64,000 bases of DNA from G965237725 sp965237725 (GTDB taxonomy: Bacteria; Pseudomonadota; Gammaproteobacteria; Arenicellales; Poriferihabitantaceae): contig OZ250151.1 in assembly GCA_965237725.1 (NCBI GenBank), forward strand, positions 3,224,001-3,288,000, read 5' to 3'. Below the pieces are notes generated by a model. It did not search any database. It saw nothing but the letters and a program-made list of their open reading frames with translations, and was not told where the DNA came from. Below, piece by piece: positions 43,976 to 53,350 of this stretch. Each line of letters begins with the position of its first letter. Positions within the stretch are counted from its first letter, which is position 1. A program made the position numbers and the translations under genes.

Positions 43976-44021
43976 AAGGGTGGATCAACAGGAGGGGTTG
44001 ATTAAATGGCTTTCTTCCAGG

Positions 44022-44151
44022 AAAATTCTACTGGGAGCAGAATTTCGCGTAACCCCAACGGGGTGAGTATCAGGGATGATACGAACAAAATTCTGCCGGG
44101 AACAGAATTTCGCGTAGCCCCAACGGGGTGAGTATCAGGGATGATACGAAC
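44022..44151. repeat. Tandem pair of a 65-bp intergenic repeat (units 1-2)
   Basis: The units at 44022-44086 and 44087-44151 are joined head to tail without spacer. They start AAAATTCT and end GATGATACGAAC. Each contains two self-complementary parts, TTCTGCCGGGAGCAGAA and GCCCCAACGGGG-type. Identity between units is above 90% by eye. Confidence 0.85.
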
Positions 44152-44184
44152 AAATTCGAAGCACTTATCCCCCCGTCATCCCGG

Positions 44185-44249
44185 AAAATTCTGCCGGGAG
44201 CAGAATATCGCGTAGCCCCGACGGGGTGAGTATCAGGGATGATACGAAC
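44185..44249. repeat. Single 65-bp intergenic repeat (unit 3)
   Basis: It has the same 65-bp unit with minor changes (GAATATCGCG, CCCCGACGGGG). It stands alone, 33 bp after the first pair. Confidence 0.85.
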
Positions 44250-44336
44250 AATTTCGCAGAAATATCCGGGATCCAGAGGGTGTATTTCTAGAGCCTGAAT
44301 AATTTATTCAGTATAAAAACAACCAACAGGGGTGGA

Positions 44337-44364
44337 TTCCGGATAGACCTTCGGTCTTCCGGAA
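44337..44364. repeat. REP-like hairpin with UUCG loop
   Basis: TTCCGGA and TCCGGAA flank AGAC-CTTCGG-TCT, giving a long stem closed by a C(TTCG)G tetraloop. It is typical of chromosomal intergenic palindromes. Confidence 0.7.
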
Positions 44365-44437
44365 TGACGGCGCGGGGAAATATAATTCACTTGGCACTTG
44401 ATGTTTTCATACCGCCTCCACGCTATCATCATTCCGA

Positions 44438-44567
44438 AAAATACTGCTGGGAGCAGAATTTCGCGTAGCCCCAACGGGGTGAGTATCAGGGATGACACGA
44501 ACAAAATTCTGCCGGGAGCAGAATTTCGCGTAGCCCCAACGGGGTGAGTATCAGGGATGATACGAAC
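44438..44567. repeat. Tandem pair of the 65-bp repeat (units 4-5)
   Basis: The units at 44438-44502 and 44503-44567 are joined directly as in the first pair. Unit 4 has GACACGAAC instead of GATACGAAC. Confidence 0.85.
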
Positions 44568-44608
44568 AAATGTGAAACGATTACCCAGATACTAAATCCC
44601 CTGCGTCA

Positions 44609-44638
44609 TCCCGGAAATCGTGAAACGATTATCCGGGA
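44609..44638. repeat. Second intergenic palindrome
   Basis: TCCCGGAAATCGT and ACGATTATCCGGGA fold around GAA with a single bulged base. Confidence 0.65.
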
Positions 44639-44766
44639 TCCATGTTTGATCTCGAGTTTCAGTTTGAGCGAGAATTTTCGCAATTTCATGCATGGATTCC
44701 GGATATTCCTGCGGAATTCGGGCAATGACGAGGGTGAGGGCCAGGGCCAGGCCTTTGTAATTCTTG

Positions 44767-44965
44767 GGGCTCTGATTAAAACTGGGTAGATCAAGTTGCC
44801 ATTAAAATGGCACTAGGCAATATGATCAAGATCAAGGCGCGAAATGCACGCCCTAGTCAAATAAGCCTGGGCACGGCTATTGCGAAGTTTTGCAACGCAG
44901 AAATTGCCGCGCGATAACTTGGGTTTGAACTCAAATTGACTGTTTATGTTTTAATCAGAGCTTCT
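44767..44965. mobile_element. MITE copy 2 (about 199 bp), inverted
   Basis: The ends GCTCTGATTAAAACTGGG and GTTTTAATCAGAGCTTC and an inner segment (GAAGTTTTGCAACGCAGAAA) are the inverse of copy 1 at 41,882. It is slightly longer. The two copies enclose the HhH protein, the small hydrophobic protein and all five 65-bp repeats. Confidence 0.8.
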
Positions 44966-44993
44966 CTAAGTTTTAGTTAGTAGTGGGAAGCGG

Positions 44994-45557
44994 CTACAGG
45001 GTATTAATACCGCTTTTCAGGTAATCCCAGACGTACTCGGTATAACTCCAGCGTATTTGAATATCATATCCAGGGGTATCACTGAATTTATGTAACAAAA
45101 TACCGGCGTGGCCAAATCGGGTTTGAGTACAACTGCCTTTAGGAAATTTGTCTGGATGCAAGTCTAAGGGGCAGGCCTTTGTTATCAGTCGGGTTGATTC
45201 AGGACCGCTCAGTCTGAGTATGGTGTAATAATCGCTTACATCTACTATCGCGCTGTGAAGCTCCGACAATGCTGATTTTAATGATGCAATCTTGTTTTGA
45301 GTTTCGGCGAGTTCACAATAGACAATCCATTCGTTGGGTCCCAACCAGAAAATCTGATGGGTTTTATCTTGAATACAGGTATTCGATTCAACGGGCAGTT
45401 TCAGACCAAAAACAGATTCAACATTTTTGATTAATTGTCGATTTTGCGGATTTCCTCTGAGGATAATTTTACCGCACCACGGCAACTCTTCCAGGCTGAT
45501 TGGGCCATCGATGTTTGCGCGATTATAGGCCGGAGATATTATTTTGATTTCAGCCAT
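44994..45557 (-). CDS. soxG: Sarcosine oxidase gamma subunit
   Basis: The protein has 187 residues from the ATG at 45557, which has GGGAG 9 bases upstream; an ATG at 45581 would add eight residues. SoxG-type features: GKIILRGNPQNRQLIKNVE, the IFWLGPNEWIVYC segment typical of GcvT-like folds, SAIVDVSDYYTILRLSGPES, and the KGSCTQTRFGHAGILLHK and IRWSYTEYVWDYL endings. It is the last gene of soxBDAG and overlaps soxA by 8 bp. It is a structural subunit next to the folate-binding part of the alpha subunit. Confidence 0.9.
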   Translation of the reverse strand: MAEIKIISPAYNRANIDGPISLEELPWCGKIILRGNPQNRQLIKNVESVFGLKLPVESNTCIQDKTHQIFWLGPNEWIVYCELAETQNKIASLKSALSELHSAIVDVSDYYTILRLSGPESTRLITKACPLDLHPDKFPKGSCTQTRFGHAGILLHKFSDTPGYDIQIRWSYTEYVWDYLKSGINTL

Positions 45558-48500
45558 TGATTCGTTCTCCCTGTTTATCAAAAAACATCGGATCGGTCAC
45601 AGTGACCTTGTGGCTGGTTCCATTCATTAATGAGACGTTCAGCGTCTGGCCTTTTCGGTTTAACCCATCCCTGATTAATGCGAATGCTATGGAGCGCCCA
45701 ACATTCGGACTCATGTAACTTGAACTTACATGACCAAGCATCTCCATAGGTGGTTTTGGTTTAACTGCTTTTACAACGTGAGCGCCTTCGGGCAGAACAA
45801 ACTTGGGGTTTTCGGTAAGCAGACCCACTAATTGTTTTCTGCCTCGTTTAACCGTATCGGTTCGGATAAATGAACGCTTGCCCAAAAAGTCGTCCTTTTT
45901 CTTCGATACAATCCAGTCCATATCAAGATCCATTGGCGTCATTGTGCCGTCGGTATCTTGTCCGGCAATGATAAATCCCTTTTCCGCACGCAGCACGTGC
46001 ATCGCTTCGGTGCCATAAGGGCAGATATCATATTCTTCACCAGCCCTGACCAAAGCTTCCCAAACCGCCAGACCGTAGCGTGCCGGAACGTTAATTTCAA
46101 ATGCGAGTTCGCCAGTAAAACTGATTCGATAAATTCTCGCGGGAATACCAGCAACTTCTGCCTCCCGCATAGACATAAATGGAAATGATTCACTATCAAG
46201 GGGAATGTTAGTAAGGGTTTCCAGAACCTTGCGCGCATGGGGTCCATTCAATGAAGCCACAGCCCATTGTTCCGTAACGCTGGTTGCATAGACTTCCATA
46301 TCTGGCCATTCGGTTTGCAGCCACTCTTCGATCCAGCTCATTACCCTGGCAGCGCCCCCAGAGGTTGTGGTCATATGATAGTGGTTTTCACCCACGCAGG
46401 TGGTGACACCGTCGTCGAATACCATGCCATGTTCATTGAGCATTAATCCGTAACGGCACTTGCCGATCGCCAGCTGACTCCATGCATTGGTGTACAGTAT
46501 ATTCAACAATCGGGCGGTATCTTTTCCCTGGAGGTCGATTTTCCCCAGAGTAGATGCATCCAGCAGGCCGCAGCTGTTTCGTACAGCCAGACATTCGCGT
46601 TGAACCGCGGCATGCATGTCTTCACCTACCTTGGGAAAATAAAAAGGGCGCTTCCAGTCACCGACGTCTTCAAACACCGCGGAATTTTTTTCATGCCACG
46701 AATGCATGGCGGTTTTCCGCTTTTGAAGAAACAGATCCCGTCGATCAAGACCCACGATTGAGCCGAAAGTTAATGGCGTATAAGGCGGCCGGAAAGTTGT
46801 GGTCCCGACCTGGGGAATTGTTTGGCCTCGTAACACCGACATCGCAGTCAGGGCGTTGAGGTTTGAAGTCTTGCCCTGGTCGGTGCCCATGCCGGTTGTT
46901 GTGTATCGCTTTAAATGTTCTACAGATTCAAAACCTTCTCGAGCCGCCAGTTCAATATCAGCAATAGTTGAGTCGTTGTGTAGCTCATGGAAATGTTTTT
47001 TCTTACCCTTGCCGATGGGATGATCGCAGGGCAGGATCCATAGCGGGCGCAATGGTTCCTCTTTAATAATTTTTGCGGTGGTATCCGGTGCCAGAGCGTC
47101 GACACTCAGACCGGCTGCATCGGCCGCAGCGCAGCCGGCTTCAAATCCTTCGAGTAAACAGTCATTCAACTGATACGAGGCTCTGCATGCGCCGGCCACA
47201 ACACAACGGTTGTCGGTGGTGGACTGGCCTGGGACAAAACAATGTTTGTCGTCAAGGTATTTCAGCTTGCCCTGGGCGTGGCTAAAAAGATGCACCGTGG
47301 GTGTCCAGCCACCGGACACGCCGATGACATCACAGTTAATCTTAGTTATGGTTCCACTCACACTGATTCCATCCTCGCTCAACGACATGACCTCAACCGC
47401 TTTAATCCGGCCCTTGCCATAATCAACACCAGTGATTGCGCTGTTTTTGGTAACGTTGATGCCGATGCTTTCCATTTTAGAAATCAGGACGTCTCCCGGA
47501 TTTCCACGTACGTCCACGATTTCTACTTCAGCGCCGGAATTTTTTGCTTCCAGGGCTATCTGGTATGCACTGTCATTATTGGTAAGAAGCACGATGCGAT
47601 TTCCAGGCAGCACGCCATAACGGTTGATATAGCTGCGGATAGCGCTGGTCAGCATTACGCCGGGGCGGTCACTGTCAGCAAAAACCAGAGGTCTTTCTAT
47701 GGCCCCGGTACAAAGCACCACCTGTTTAGCCCGAATCTTCCACAATCTTTCCTTGGGAGATTGCCCGGTATTTCCGGGGCCAAGATGTTCACTGACCCGT
47801 TGGTTAGCAACCAGGAAATTATAATTATAGTATCCGGTCACAGTGGTTCTTCGAAGCAGTGTGACTTCTGGCATCTTCTCCAATTCAGCAACCCGCTGCT
47901 CTATCCAGGCATCCATTGCAATCTCGGTGCCATCCAGTTCAACGGATCCGGAATCACTCAATAGCGAGCCACCAAATTCATTTTTTTCATCAACCAACAT
48001 GACTCTGGCGCCAGCCCGACCCGCAGCATAAGCAGCCTGAATTCCGGCGGGTCCGCCACCGACGACCAGGACATCACAATGTGCATAGGTTTTGTCATAG
48101 TAGTCGGGATCTTTTTCCAGCGGGGATTTCCCGAGACCTGCGGACTTGCGAATAAACTTTTCATAGGTCATCCATAGTGATGCAGGCCACATGAAAGTTT
48201 TGTAGTAAAACCCCGCAGGTAACAATCTCGATAATTTGGAATTGATTGCGCCCAGATCAAAATTCACCGACGGCCAGCAATTTTGTGAGCTCGCATGCAG
48301 GCCTTGGTATAGTTCGACTTCTGTAGCTCGGCGATTGGGTTCGGTGTTTGCGCCCGTCTCAAGTTGAACCAGTGCATTGGGTTCTTCAGATCCGGCGGAG
48401 TAAATTCCCCGAGGGCGATGATATTTAAAGCTTCGTCCGACCAGATGAACATTGTTGGCTAATAATGCAGAAGCCAGGGTGTCACCAGGATGGCCTTCAT

Positions 48501-48585
48501 AGGCCTTATCGTCGTACCAGAAACGAATTGTTTTTTCACGATCGATTCGACCACCGCTTTCCAGCCGGTTTTTTTGTTGGCTCAT
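45550..48585 (-). CDS. soxA: Sarcosine oxidase alpha subunit
   Basis: This 1011-residue protein has an N-terminal ferredoxin-like part (IRFWYDDKAYEGHPGDTL, then SFKYHRPRGIYSAGSEEPNA), a NAD-binding Rossmann fold VLVVGGGPAGIQAAYAAGRA near 175, and a second dinucleotide segment (GNRIVLLTNNDSAYQIALEA). The C-terminal 390 residues are GcvT-like (RNSCGLLDASTLGKIDLQGK, MNEHGMVFDDGVT-type, AWEALVRAGEEYDICPYGTEA). The heterotetramer oxidises sarcosine to glycine with tetrahydrofolate and oxygen, giving 5,10-methylene-THF and peroxide. It overlaps soxD by 4 bp. Confidence 0.95.
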   Translation of the reverse strand: MSQQKNRLESGGRIDREKTIRFWYDDKAYEGHPGDTLASALLANNVHLVGRSFKYHRPRGIYSAGSEEPNALVQLETGANTEPNRRATEVELYQGLHASSQNCWPSVNFDLGAINSKLSRLLPAGFYYKTFMWPASLWMTYEKFIRKSAGLGKSPLEKDPDYYDKTYAHCDVLVVGGGPAGIQAAYAAGRAGARVMLVDEKNEFGGSLLSDSGSVELDGTEIAMDAWIEQRVAELEKMPEVTLLRRTTVTGYYNYNFLVANQRVSEHLGPGNTGQSPKERLWKIRAKQVVLCTGAIERPLVFADSDRPGVMLTSAIRSYINRYGVLPGNRIVLLTNNDSAYQIALEAKNSGAEVEIVDVRGNPGDVLISKMESIGINVTKNSAITGVDYGKGRIKAVEVMSLSEDGISVSGTITKINCDVIGVSGGWTPTVHLFSHAQGKLKYLDDKHCFVPGQSTTDNRCVVAGACRASYQLNDCLLEGFEAGCAAADAAGLSVDALAPDTTAKIIKEEPLRPLWILPCDHPIGKGKKKHFHELHNDSTIADIELAAREGFESVEHLKRYTTTGMGTDQGKTSNLNALTAMSVLRGQTIPQVGTTTFRPPYTPLTFGSIVGLDRRDLFLQKRKTAMHSWHEKNSAVFEDVGDWKRPFYFPKVGEDMHAAVQRECLAVRNSCGLLDASTLGKIDLQGKDTARLLNILYTNAWSQLAIGKCRYGLMLNEHGMVFDDGVTTCVGENHYHMTTTSGGAARVMSWIEEWLQTEWPDMEVYATSVTEQWAVASLNGPHARKVLETLTNIPLDSESFPFMSMREAEVAGIPARIYRISFTGELAFEINVPARYGLAVWEALVRAGEEYDICPYGTEAMHVLRAEKGFIIAGQDTDGTMTPMDLDMDWIVSKKKDDFLGKRSFIRTDTVKRGRKQLVGLLTENPKFVLPEGAHVVKAVKPKPPMEMLGHVSSSYMSPNVGRSIAFALIRDGLNRKGQTLNVSLMNGTSHKVTVTDPMFFDKQGERING

Positions 48586-48929
48586 GAGTTCTCACCTTTG
48601 TTGTCCTGGCCGTTATTATTCTTGCTTTTATGAGTATCGACTCCAGATTCGTCTTTAATTTCCGGTCTGGGCTCACCTGGTTTATAGGTTTCATAAATAT
48701 GATCGGTCACTGTATTGCGCGCTGCATTGAACCATTGCCGGCAGCCGTGGGTGTGTACCCAGCGTTCAAAATGAATGCCCTTGGCATTGGTTCTGAAAAA
48801 AACATAGTCTCCCCATTCTTGGTCAGACAAATTTTCCGGACTTTTGGGCCGTACAATATGGGCTTCTCCATGACAGCTGAATTCGGTCTGATCTCGCTTC
48901 CCACACCACGGGCAGTCTATTATTAACAT
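48582..48929 (-). CDS. soxD: Sarcosine oxidase delta subunit
   Basis: This 115-residue protein begins MLIIDCPWCGKRDQTEFSCH, with the Cys pair and downstream His/Cys (WVHTHGCRQWFNAARNT) that bind zinc in SoxD. DYVFFRTNAKGIHFERW is the conserved core. A hydrophilic tail of about 25 residues is lineage-specific. It shares one base with the soxB stop and overlaps soxA by 4 bp, so it is tightly coupled. Confidence 0.95.
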   Translation of the reverse strand: MLIIDCPWCGKRDQTEFSCHGEAHIVRPKSPENLSDQEWGDYVFFRTNAKGIHFERWVHTHGCRQWFNAARNTVTDHIYETYKPGEPRPEIKDESGVDTHKSKNNNGQDNKGENS

Positions 48930-50173
48930 CAGTGCGCCACCGCCGCGGCTGCACCTTCATCGATCAGGGCGCCGGTATTAAATCGGTTAATGGAAAATGG
49001 CTCGGCAATAGGGTGCATCTCGCCCCGGGCAATGGAATGGGCAAATACATTTCCTGAGCCTGGTGTCGCCTTGAATCCACCGGTGCCCCAACCACAGTTA
49101 AAGTACAAATCATTTACCGGGGTTTTTGAAATAAGGGGTGAGCGATCGATGGTGACATCGACAATGCCACCCCATTGTCGCATCATCTTCATCCGTGAAA
49201 ATATGGGATACAGTTCAATTACCGGTCCGACGGTTTCTTCGATGACGTCGAATCCACCCCGTTGGGAATATGAATTATAAGTATCTGAGCCGGCGCCAAT
49301 GACCAGTTCCCCTTTATCAGACTGGCTGATATACGCATGGATGCTTCCGGACATGACCACGCAATCCAGTATAGGTTTGATGGGTTCGGATACCAGTGCC
49401 TGGAGTGGAAAGGATTCGATGGGCAATCTGAATCCCGCCATTTCTGCAAGCACACTGCAATGGCCAGCGACAACGCAGCCGACTTTTTTGGCACCGATAA
49501 ATCCGCGACTTGTTTCTACCCCCTGGATGGTATTATTTTCGATTTTGAATCCGGTTACTTCACAGTTCTGGATTATGTCTACGCCCATGGCATCCGCAGC
49601 TCGGGCATAACCCCAGGCAACGGCGTCATGGCGCGCCGTACCACCGCGTTTTTGCAGCAATGCACCGAGCACAGGATAGCGGCAATTCAGGTTCATAAAC
49701 GGTACCATTTCTTTCACCTGTTTGGGGTTGAGAAACTCTGAATCGATACCATTGAGATGTATCGCATTACCCCTTCGTCCAATTTCCTGCATGTCATGGA
49801 CATTGTGTGCTAGATGCAACAAACCGCGCTGAGAAAACATGACGTTGTAATTTAAATCCTTGCTCAACCCTTCCCAGAGTTTCATCGCGTGCTCATAAAT
49901 ACCAGCGGATTCATCCCATAAATAATTGGAGCGAACGATAGTGGTGTTGCGACCGGTGTTACCACCGCCGAGCCAGCCTTTTTCGATCACGGCTACATTG
50001 GTTATGCCGCATTCTTTGGCGAGATAGTAAGCCGTGGCCAGGCCATGACCGCCGCCACCCACGATGACGACGTCGTATTCCTTTTTTGGATCCGGGCTTC
50101 GCCAGGCGCGCTGCCAATTCTGATGATAACTCAGGGCATTGCGGATCAGGCTAAAAATGGAATAACGCTTCAT
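48929..50173 (-). CDS. soxB: Sarcosine oxidase beta subunit
   Basis: This 414-residue protein is a DAO-family flavoprotein: FAD-binding DVVIVGGGGHGLATAYYLAK near 34, EKGWLGGGNTGRNTTIVRSN with the flavin-contacting region, TARHDAVAWGYARAA in the middle, and YFNCGWGTGGFKATPGSG near 360. The beta subunit holds the amine-oxidising FAD and the covalent FMN. It is the first gene of the minus-strand operon. Confidence 0.95.
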   Translation of the reverse strand: MKRYSIFSLIRNALSYHQNWQRAWRSPDPKKEYDVVIVGGGGHGLATAYYLAKECGITNVAVIEKGWLGGGNTGRNTTIVRSNYLWDESAGIYEHAMKLWEGLSKDLNYNVMFSQRGLLHLAHNVHDMQEIGRRGNAIHLNGIDSEFLNPKQVKEMVPFMNLNCRYPVLGALLQKRGGTARHDAVAWGYARAADAMGVDIIQNCEVTGFKIENNTIQGVETSRGFIGAKKVGCVVAGHCSVLAEMAGFRLPIESFPLQALVSEPIKPILDCVVMSGSIHAYISQSDKGELVIGAGSDTYNSYSQRGGFDVIEETVGPVIELYPIFSRMKMMRQWGGIVDVTIDRSPLISKTPVNDLYFNCGWGTGGFKATPGSGNVFAHSIARGEMHPIAEPFSINRFNTGALIDEGAAAAVAH

Positions 50174-50284
50174 TGGGTATCAAAATTGGAGTTAAAAAAC
50201 AGGTGGCAGAGTTTATTTAGATTATATCAGTGCTGTTTGCCTGTTAGCGACAGGGTTGTGGTTACTATTGTGGCCTGGTTGAAA

Positions 50285-50821
50285 TCAGAATTCCACGCCC
50301 TGGGCAGCCATAATTCCGGCATCAAATGCATGTTTGATTTTAGTCATTTCGGTAACTGTGTCCGCCGCATCGATCACCGGCTGGGGCGCATCCCGCCCGG
50401 TGAGTAAAAGATGCAACCATTTTGGTTTCTGGTGGGAAATAAATCCTGCAATTTCTTCTCCTGGAATCCAGCCATAGCTGCTGCAATAATTGATCTCATC
50501 CAGTAACACCAGATCATATTCTTCTGACAAAATCTTTTGTTTGCTGAACTCCCATATTTCACGGCTTGTTTTAATATCTTGTTCGGGGTTTTTTGTATCC
50601 CATGTGAATCCGTCACCCATGACATGCCATTCAATATTATCAAATTTTTCAGCGGCGAGTTGTTCGCCGGTTTTCCATTTACCCTTGATAAATTGAATCA
50701 CACAAACTTTCAGATCCCAGCCAGCAGCGCGAAATACAACACCAAACGCACTGGATGATTTGCCTTTACCGCTACCGGTATGCACCAGTGTTATGCCCGT
50801 CCGACGGTCTCTTGTTTTCAT
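50285..50821 (-). CDS. cobO: Corrinoid (cob(I)alamin) adenosyltransferase, CobO/BtuR type
   Basis: This 178-residue protein has a P-loop VHTGSGKGKSSSAFG near 14-28, then VCVIQFIKGKWKTGE, the DLVLLDEINYCSSYGWI segment (usual LDEI/LDELN) and LLLTGRDAPQPVIDAADTVTEM. All are CobA/CobO/BtuR hallmarks. It transfers adenosyl from ATP to cobalt of corrinoids. It stands alone 111 bp before the sox operon, and no other cobalamin gene is in the window, so a salvage role is likely. Confidence 0.95.
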   Translation of the reverse strand: MKTRDRRTGITLVHTGSGKGKSSSAFGVVFRAAGWDLKVCVIQFIKGKWKTGEQLAAEKFDNIEWHVMGDGFTWDTKNPEQDIKTSREIWEFSKQKILSEEYDLVLLDEINYCSSYGWIPGEEIAGFISHQKPKWLHLLLTGRDAPQPVIDAADTVTEMTKIKHAFDAGIMAAQGVEF

Positions 50822-50850
50822 TGTAAATAATTCTTTCAGTGGTATTATTT

Positions 50851-51525
50851 TCAGATTATGCCTCTATCCACCAAGGACACAAATTCGCCATCGCCGATTA
50901 TCAGGTGATCCAGCAATTTTACATCGATTAGTTGCAAAGCTTCCTGAAGTTTCAGGGTAATGGCGGTATCACTTGAACTGGGTTCAGCCACTCCCGAAGG
51001 GTGATTATGTGCAATGATAACCGCAGCCGCATTGTGACGCAGTACGCTTTTCACAACCTCCCTCGGATGTACTGTGGCACCATTAATAGTGCCAAAGAAC
51101 AATTCTTCATATTCTATTACCTTGTGCCGGCTGTCCAGATAAATAATTGCAAATACTTCTTTGTTTCTGTCGCGCAGTTGATGGGTGAGGTAATCGCTAA
51201 CCTGTTTGGGGCTCGACAGGGCGTCTTTATGTTTTAAGGTCTCCCCTAGATATCGTTTGCCCAGTTCCAACGCAGCCTGGATCAGGGCATATTTTGCCGG
51301 CCCAAATCCGGACACCATACAAATTTCTTCCATTTCGGTATTGAGAGTTTTTCGCAGGCCACCAAACCGGACAATCAGTTCCCGACTCACGTCTACTGCA
51401 GATTTTCCTTGAACCCCCGTGCGTATAAAGATTGCCAGCAATTCAGCATCAGATAATGAATGTGCGCCCTGATTCAGCAGTTTTTCACGAGGCCGTTCTG
51501 CTTCTGGCCATTCCTTTATCGCCAT
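50851..51525 (-). CDS. radC: RadC/JAB-domain protein
   Basis: This 224-residue protein has an N-terminal helix-hairpin-helix UPF0758 part (SDAELLAIFIRTGVQGKSAVDVS, GFGPAKYALIQAALELGKRY). The MPN/JAMM domain follows with E-LFFGTINGATVHPREVVK and the metal motif HNHPSGVAEPSSSD. It is full-length. The neighbouring divergent coaBC and then dut is a conserved gammaproteobacterial order. The name RadC is traditional; a repair role is doubtful in the literature. Confidence 0.95.
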   Translation of the reverse strand: MAIKEWPEAERPREKLLNQGAHSLSDAELLAIFIRTGVQGKSAVDVSRELIVRFGGLRKTLNTEMEEICMVSGFGPAKYALIQAALELGKRYLGETLKHKDALSSPKQVSDYLTHQLRDRNKEVFAIIYLDSRHKVIEYEELFFGTINGATVHPREVVKSVLRHNAAAVIIAHNHPSGVAEPSSSDTAITLKLQEALQLIDVKLLDHLIIGDGEFVSLVDRGII

Positions 51526-51560
51526 ATGTGATCTCCATGATTTAAGTTAAACTCTACACT

Positions 51561-52775
51561 ATGGTAAACCCAAAAACAAACCGTAAAAATAAACGTATTC
51601 TGGTCGGTATAACCGGCGGAATTGCAGCCTATAAATCCCCCGATCTGGTTCGGCGGCTGAAAGAGCGGGGCGCGGATGTGCGGGTTGTGATGACCGACGC
51701 GGCCCAGGCGTTTATTACGCCGTTGACGTTGCAGGCGGTCAGTGGACATCCGGTTTACCAGCATCTGCTCGATACCGATGCTGAATCGGGCATGGGGCAT
51801 ATTGAATTGGCACGCTGGGCGGAATTGATTGTGGTTGCACCGGCCACTGCAAATTTCATCGCCAGGGCTGCAAATGGTGAGGCAGACGATTTGCTTTCAA
51901 CATTAATTCTGGCGTCATCTGCAGAACTGGCTATTGCGCCGGCGATGAATCAACAAATGTGGCAAAACCCGGCCACAGGAAACAATCTCAAAATTCTTGC
52001 AAAGCGGGACGTCACTATTATTGGCCCCGGAGAAGGGGATCAGGCCTGCGGTGATGTGGGCCCTGGACGGATGACCGAGCCCGAAGAAATTGCCCAGCAG
52101 TTATTGGGTGACGGTACACCCCAGTTGCTCAAAAATAAAAAAGTGGTGGTTACTGCGGGACCAACCTGGGAGGCCATCGATCCGGTTCGCGGGATTACTA
52201 ATCACAGTTCGGGAAAAATGGGTTTCGCCATTGCTGAGGCTGCCCAGGATTTTGGTGGCCAGGTTGTGGTGGTAAGCGGCCCCGTTCATCTGGAACTGCC
52301 TCAGGGAATCACACGGGTTGATGTGCGATCAGCCAATGAGATGCATGATCAGGTATTGCGCCAAATAAAGGATAGCAATATTTTCATTGGTGTTGCGGCG
52401 GTGGCGGATTACCGTCCGGTTGACGTGGCGGATCAGAAAATCAAGAAAGACAATGATGAGATGTTAATCAAACTAGTAAAAAATCCGGATATCCTGGCCG
52501 CTGTGGGCGCCATTAAAAATGGACCCTTTACTGTGGGTTTTGCCGCAGAAACCGAAAACCTGATTGACAATGCCCGGAAAAAACTAAAAGCCAAACAGGT
52601 GGATATGATCGTAGCGAACAATGTATCCGGCGAGCAATCTGCGTTTGGCAATGATACTAATGCGGTAACCCTTATTCATAAGACGGGTGAAATTGAACTC
52701 AAAAGGGTTGATAAGTACTTGCTGGCTGTGCAGATACTCGAAAAGGTAACTGAGTTAATGCCAGACACAAATTGA
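51561..52775 (+). CDS. coaBC: Bifunctional phosphopantothenoylcysteine decarboxylase / synthetase
   Basis: This 404-residue protein has an N-terminal CoaC flavoprotein domain (ILVGITGGIAAYKSPDLVRRL, APATANFIARAANGEADDLL, PAMNQQMWQNPAT, ACGDVGPGRM with the conserved Cys). The C-terminal CoaB begins VVVTAGPTWEAIDPVRGITN with HSSGKMG, then the VAAVADYRP segment and the K-rich KLVKNPDILAAVG. It makes 4'-phosphopantetheine for coenzyme A. It is divergent from radC and followed by dut. Confidence 0.96.
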   Translation: MVNPKTNRKNKRILVGITGGIAAYKSPDLVRRLKERGADVRVVMTDAAQAFITPLTLQAVSGHPVYQHLLDTDAESGMGHIELARWAELIVVAPATANFIARAANGEADDLLSTLILASSAELAIAPAMNQQMWQNPATGNNLKILAKRDVTIIGPGEGDQACGDVGPGRMTEPEEIAQQLLGDGTPQLLKNKKVVVTAGPTWEAIDPVRGITNHSSGKMGFAIAEAAQDFGGQVVVVSGPVHLELPQGITRVDVRSANEMHDQVLRQIKDSNIFIGVAAVADYRPVDVADQKIKKDNDEMLIKLVKNPDILAAVGAIKNGPFTVGFAAETENLIDNARKKLKAKQVDMIVANNVSGEQSAFGNDTNAVTLIHKTGEIELKRVDKYLLAVQILEKVTELMPDTN

Positions 52776-52828
52776 AGTTGCACATAAGAATTGCCTATAG
52801 ATTCTATTTATTTTTATAAAAAATAAAA

Positions 52829-53287
52829 ATGAACAAAAAAATTGATGTAAAAATTCTTGATCCCCGAATCACAACCGAGTTTGGATTGCCGGAATATGCT
52901 ACTCCGGGCTCTGCTGGTCTGGATTTGCGGGCCTGCGTCGATCAAGCTCTTGAACTGGCGCCGGGACAAACCGAGTTAATTCCAACGGGAATTGCCATTC
53001 ATATCGAAGATCCCGACCTGGCTGCGGTATTGATACCCCGTTCCGGCATGGGTCATAAACACGGCATCGTATTGGGCAATCTCACAGGCCTGATCGATTC
53101 TGACTATCAGGGGCAATTATTTGTGTCCTGCTGGAATCGGAGTAGCAGTGGGTTTATGATAAGCCCTGGGGACCGTATCGCCCAGATGGTGATTATTCCT
53201 GTGGTTCAGGCGCAGTTTAATGTTGTCGAATCTTTTGAAGCCTCAGACAGGGCAGAAGGCGGATTTGGATCTACCGGCGGAAGTTAA
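52829..53287 (+). CDS. dut: dUTP diphosphatase
   Basis: In this 152-residue protein all five trimeric dUTPase motifs are present: TPGSAGLDLRA (I), IPRSGMGHK (II), GNLTGLIDSDYQGQL with catalytic Asp (III), GDRIAQMVI (IV) and the C-terminal RAEGGFGSTG (V). It converts dUTP to dUMP and pyrophosphate. It lies 53 bp after coaBC, probably in the same transcript. Confidence 0.97.
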   Translation: MNKKIDVKILDPRITTEFGLPEYATPGSAGLDLRACVDQALELAPGQTELIPTGIAIHIEDPDLAAVLIPRSGMGHKHGIVLGNLTGLIDSDYQGQLFVSCWNRSSSGFMISPGDRIAQMVIIPVVQAQFNVVESFEASDRAEGGFGSTGGS

Positions 53288-53350
53288 ATCCATTCTCATA
53301 AATTATATTTGCGCCAGATGACTTTGTCATCGCGTTAACTCTTCCAGGTT

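Noticed and set aside
44022..44567. CRISPR array
   Set aside because: Units are 65 bp, joined without spacers in pairs, and no cas gene is nearby.
47242..47964. 240-codon open frame antisense to soxA
   Set aside because: It lies wholly inside a strongly conserved sarcosine oxidase subunit and shows no recognisable domain.
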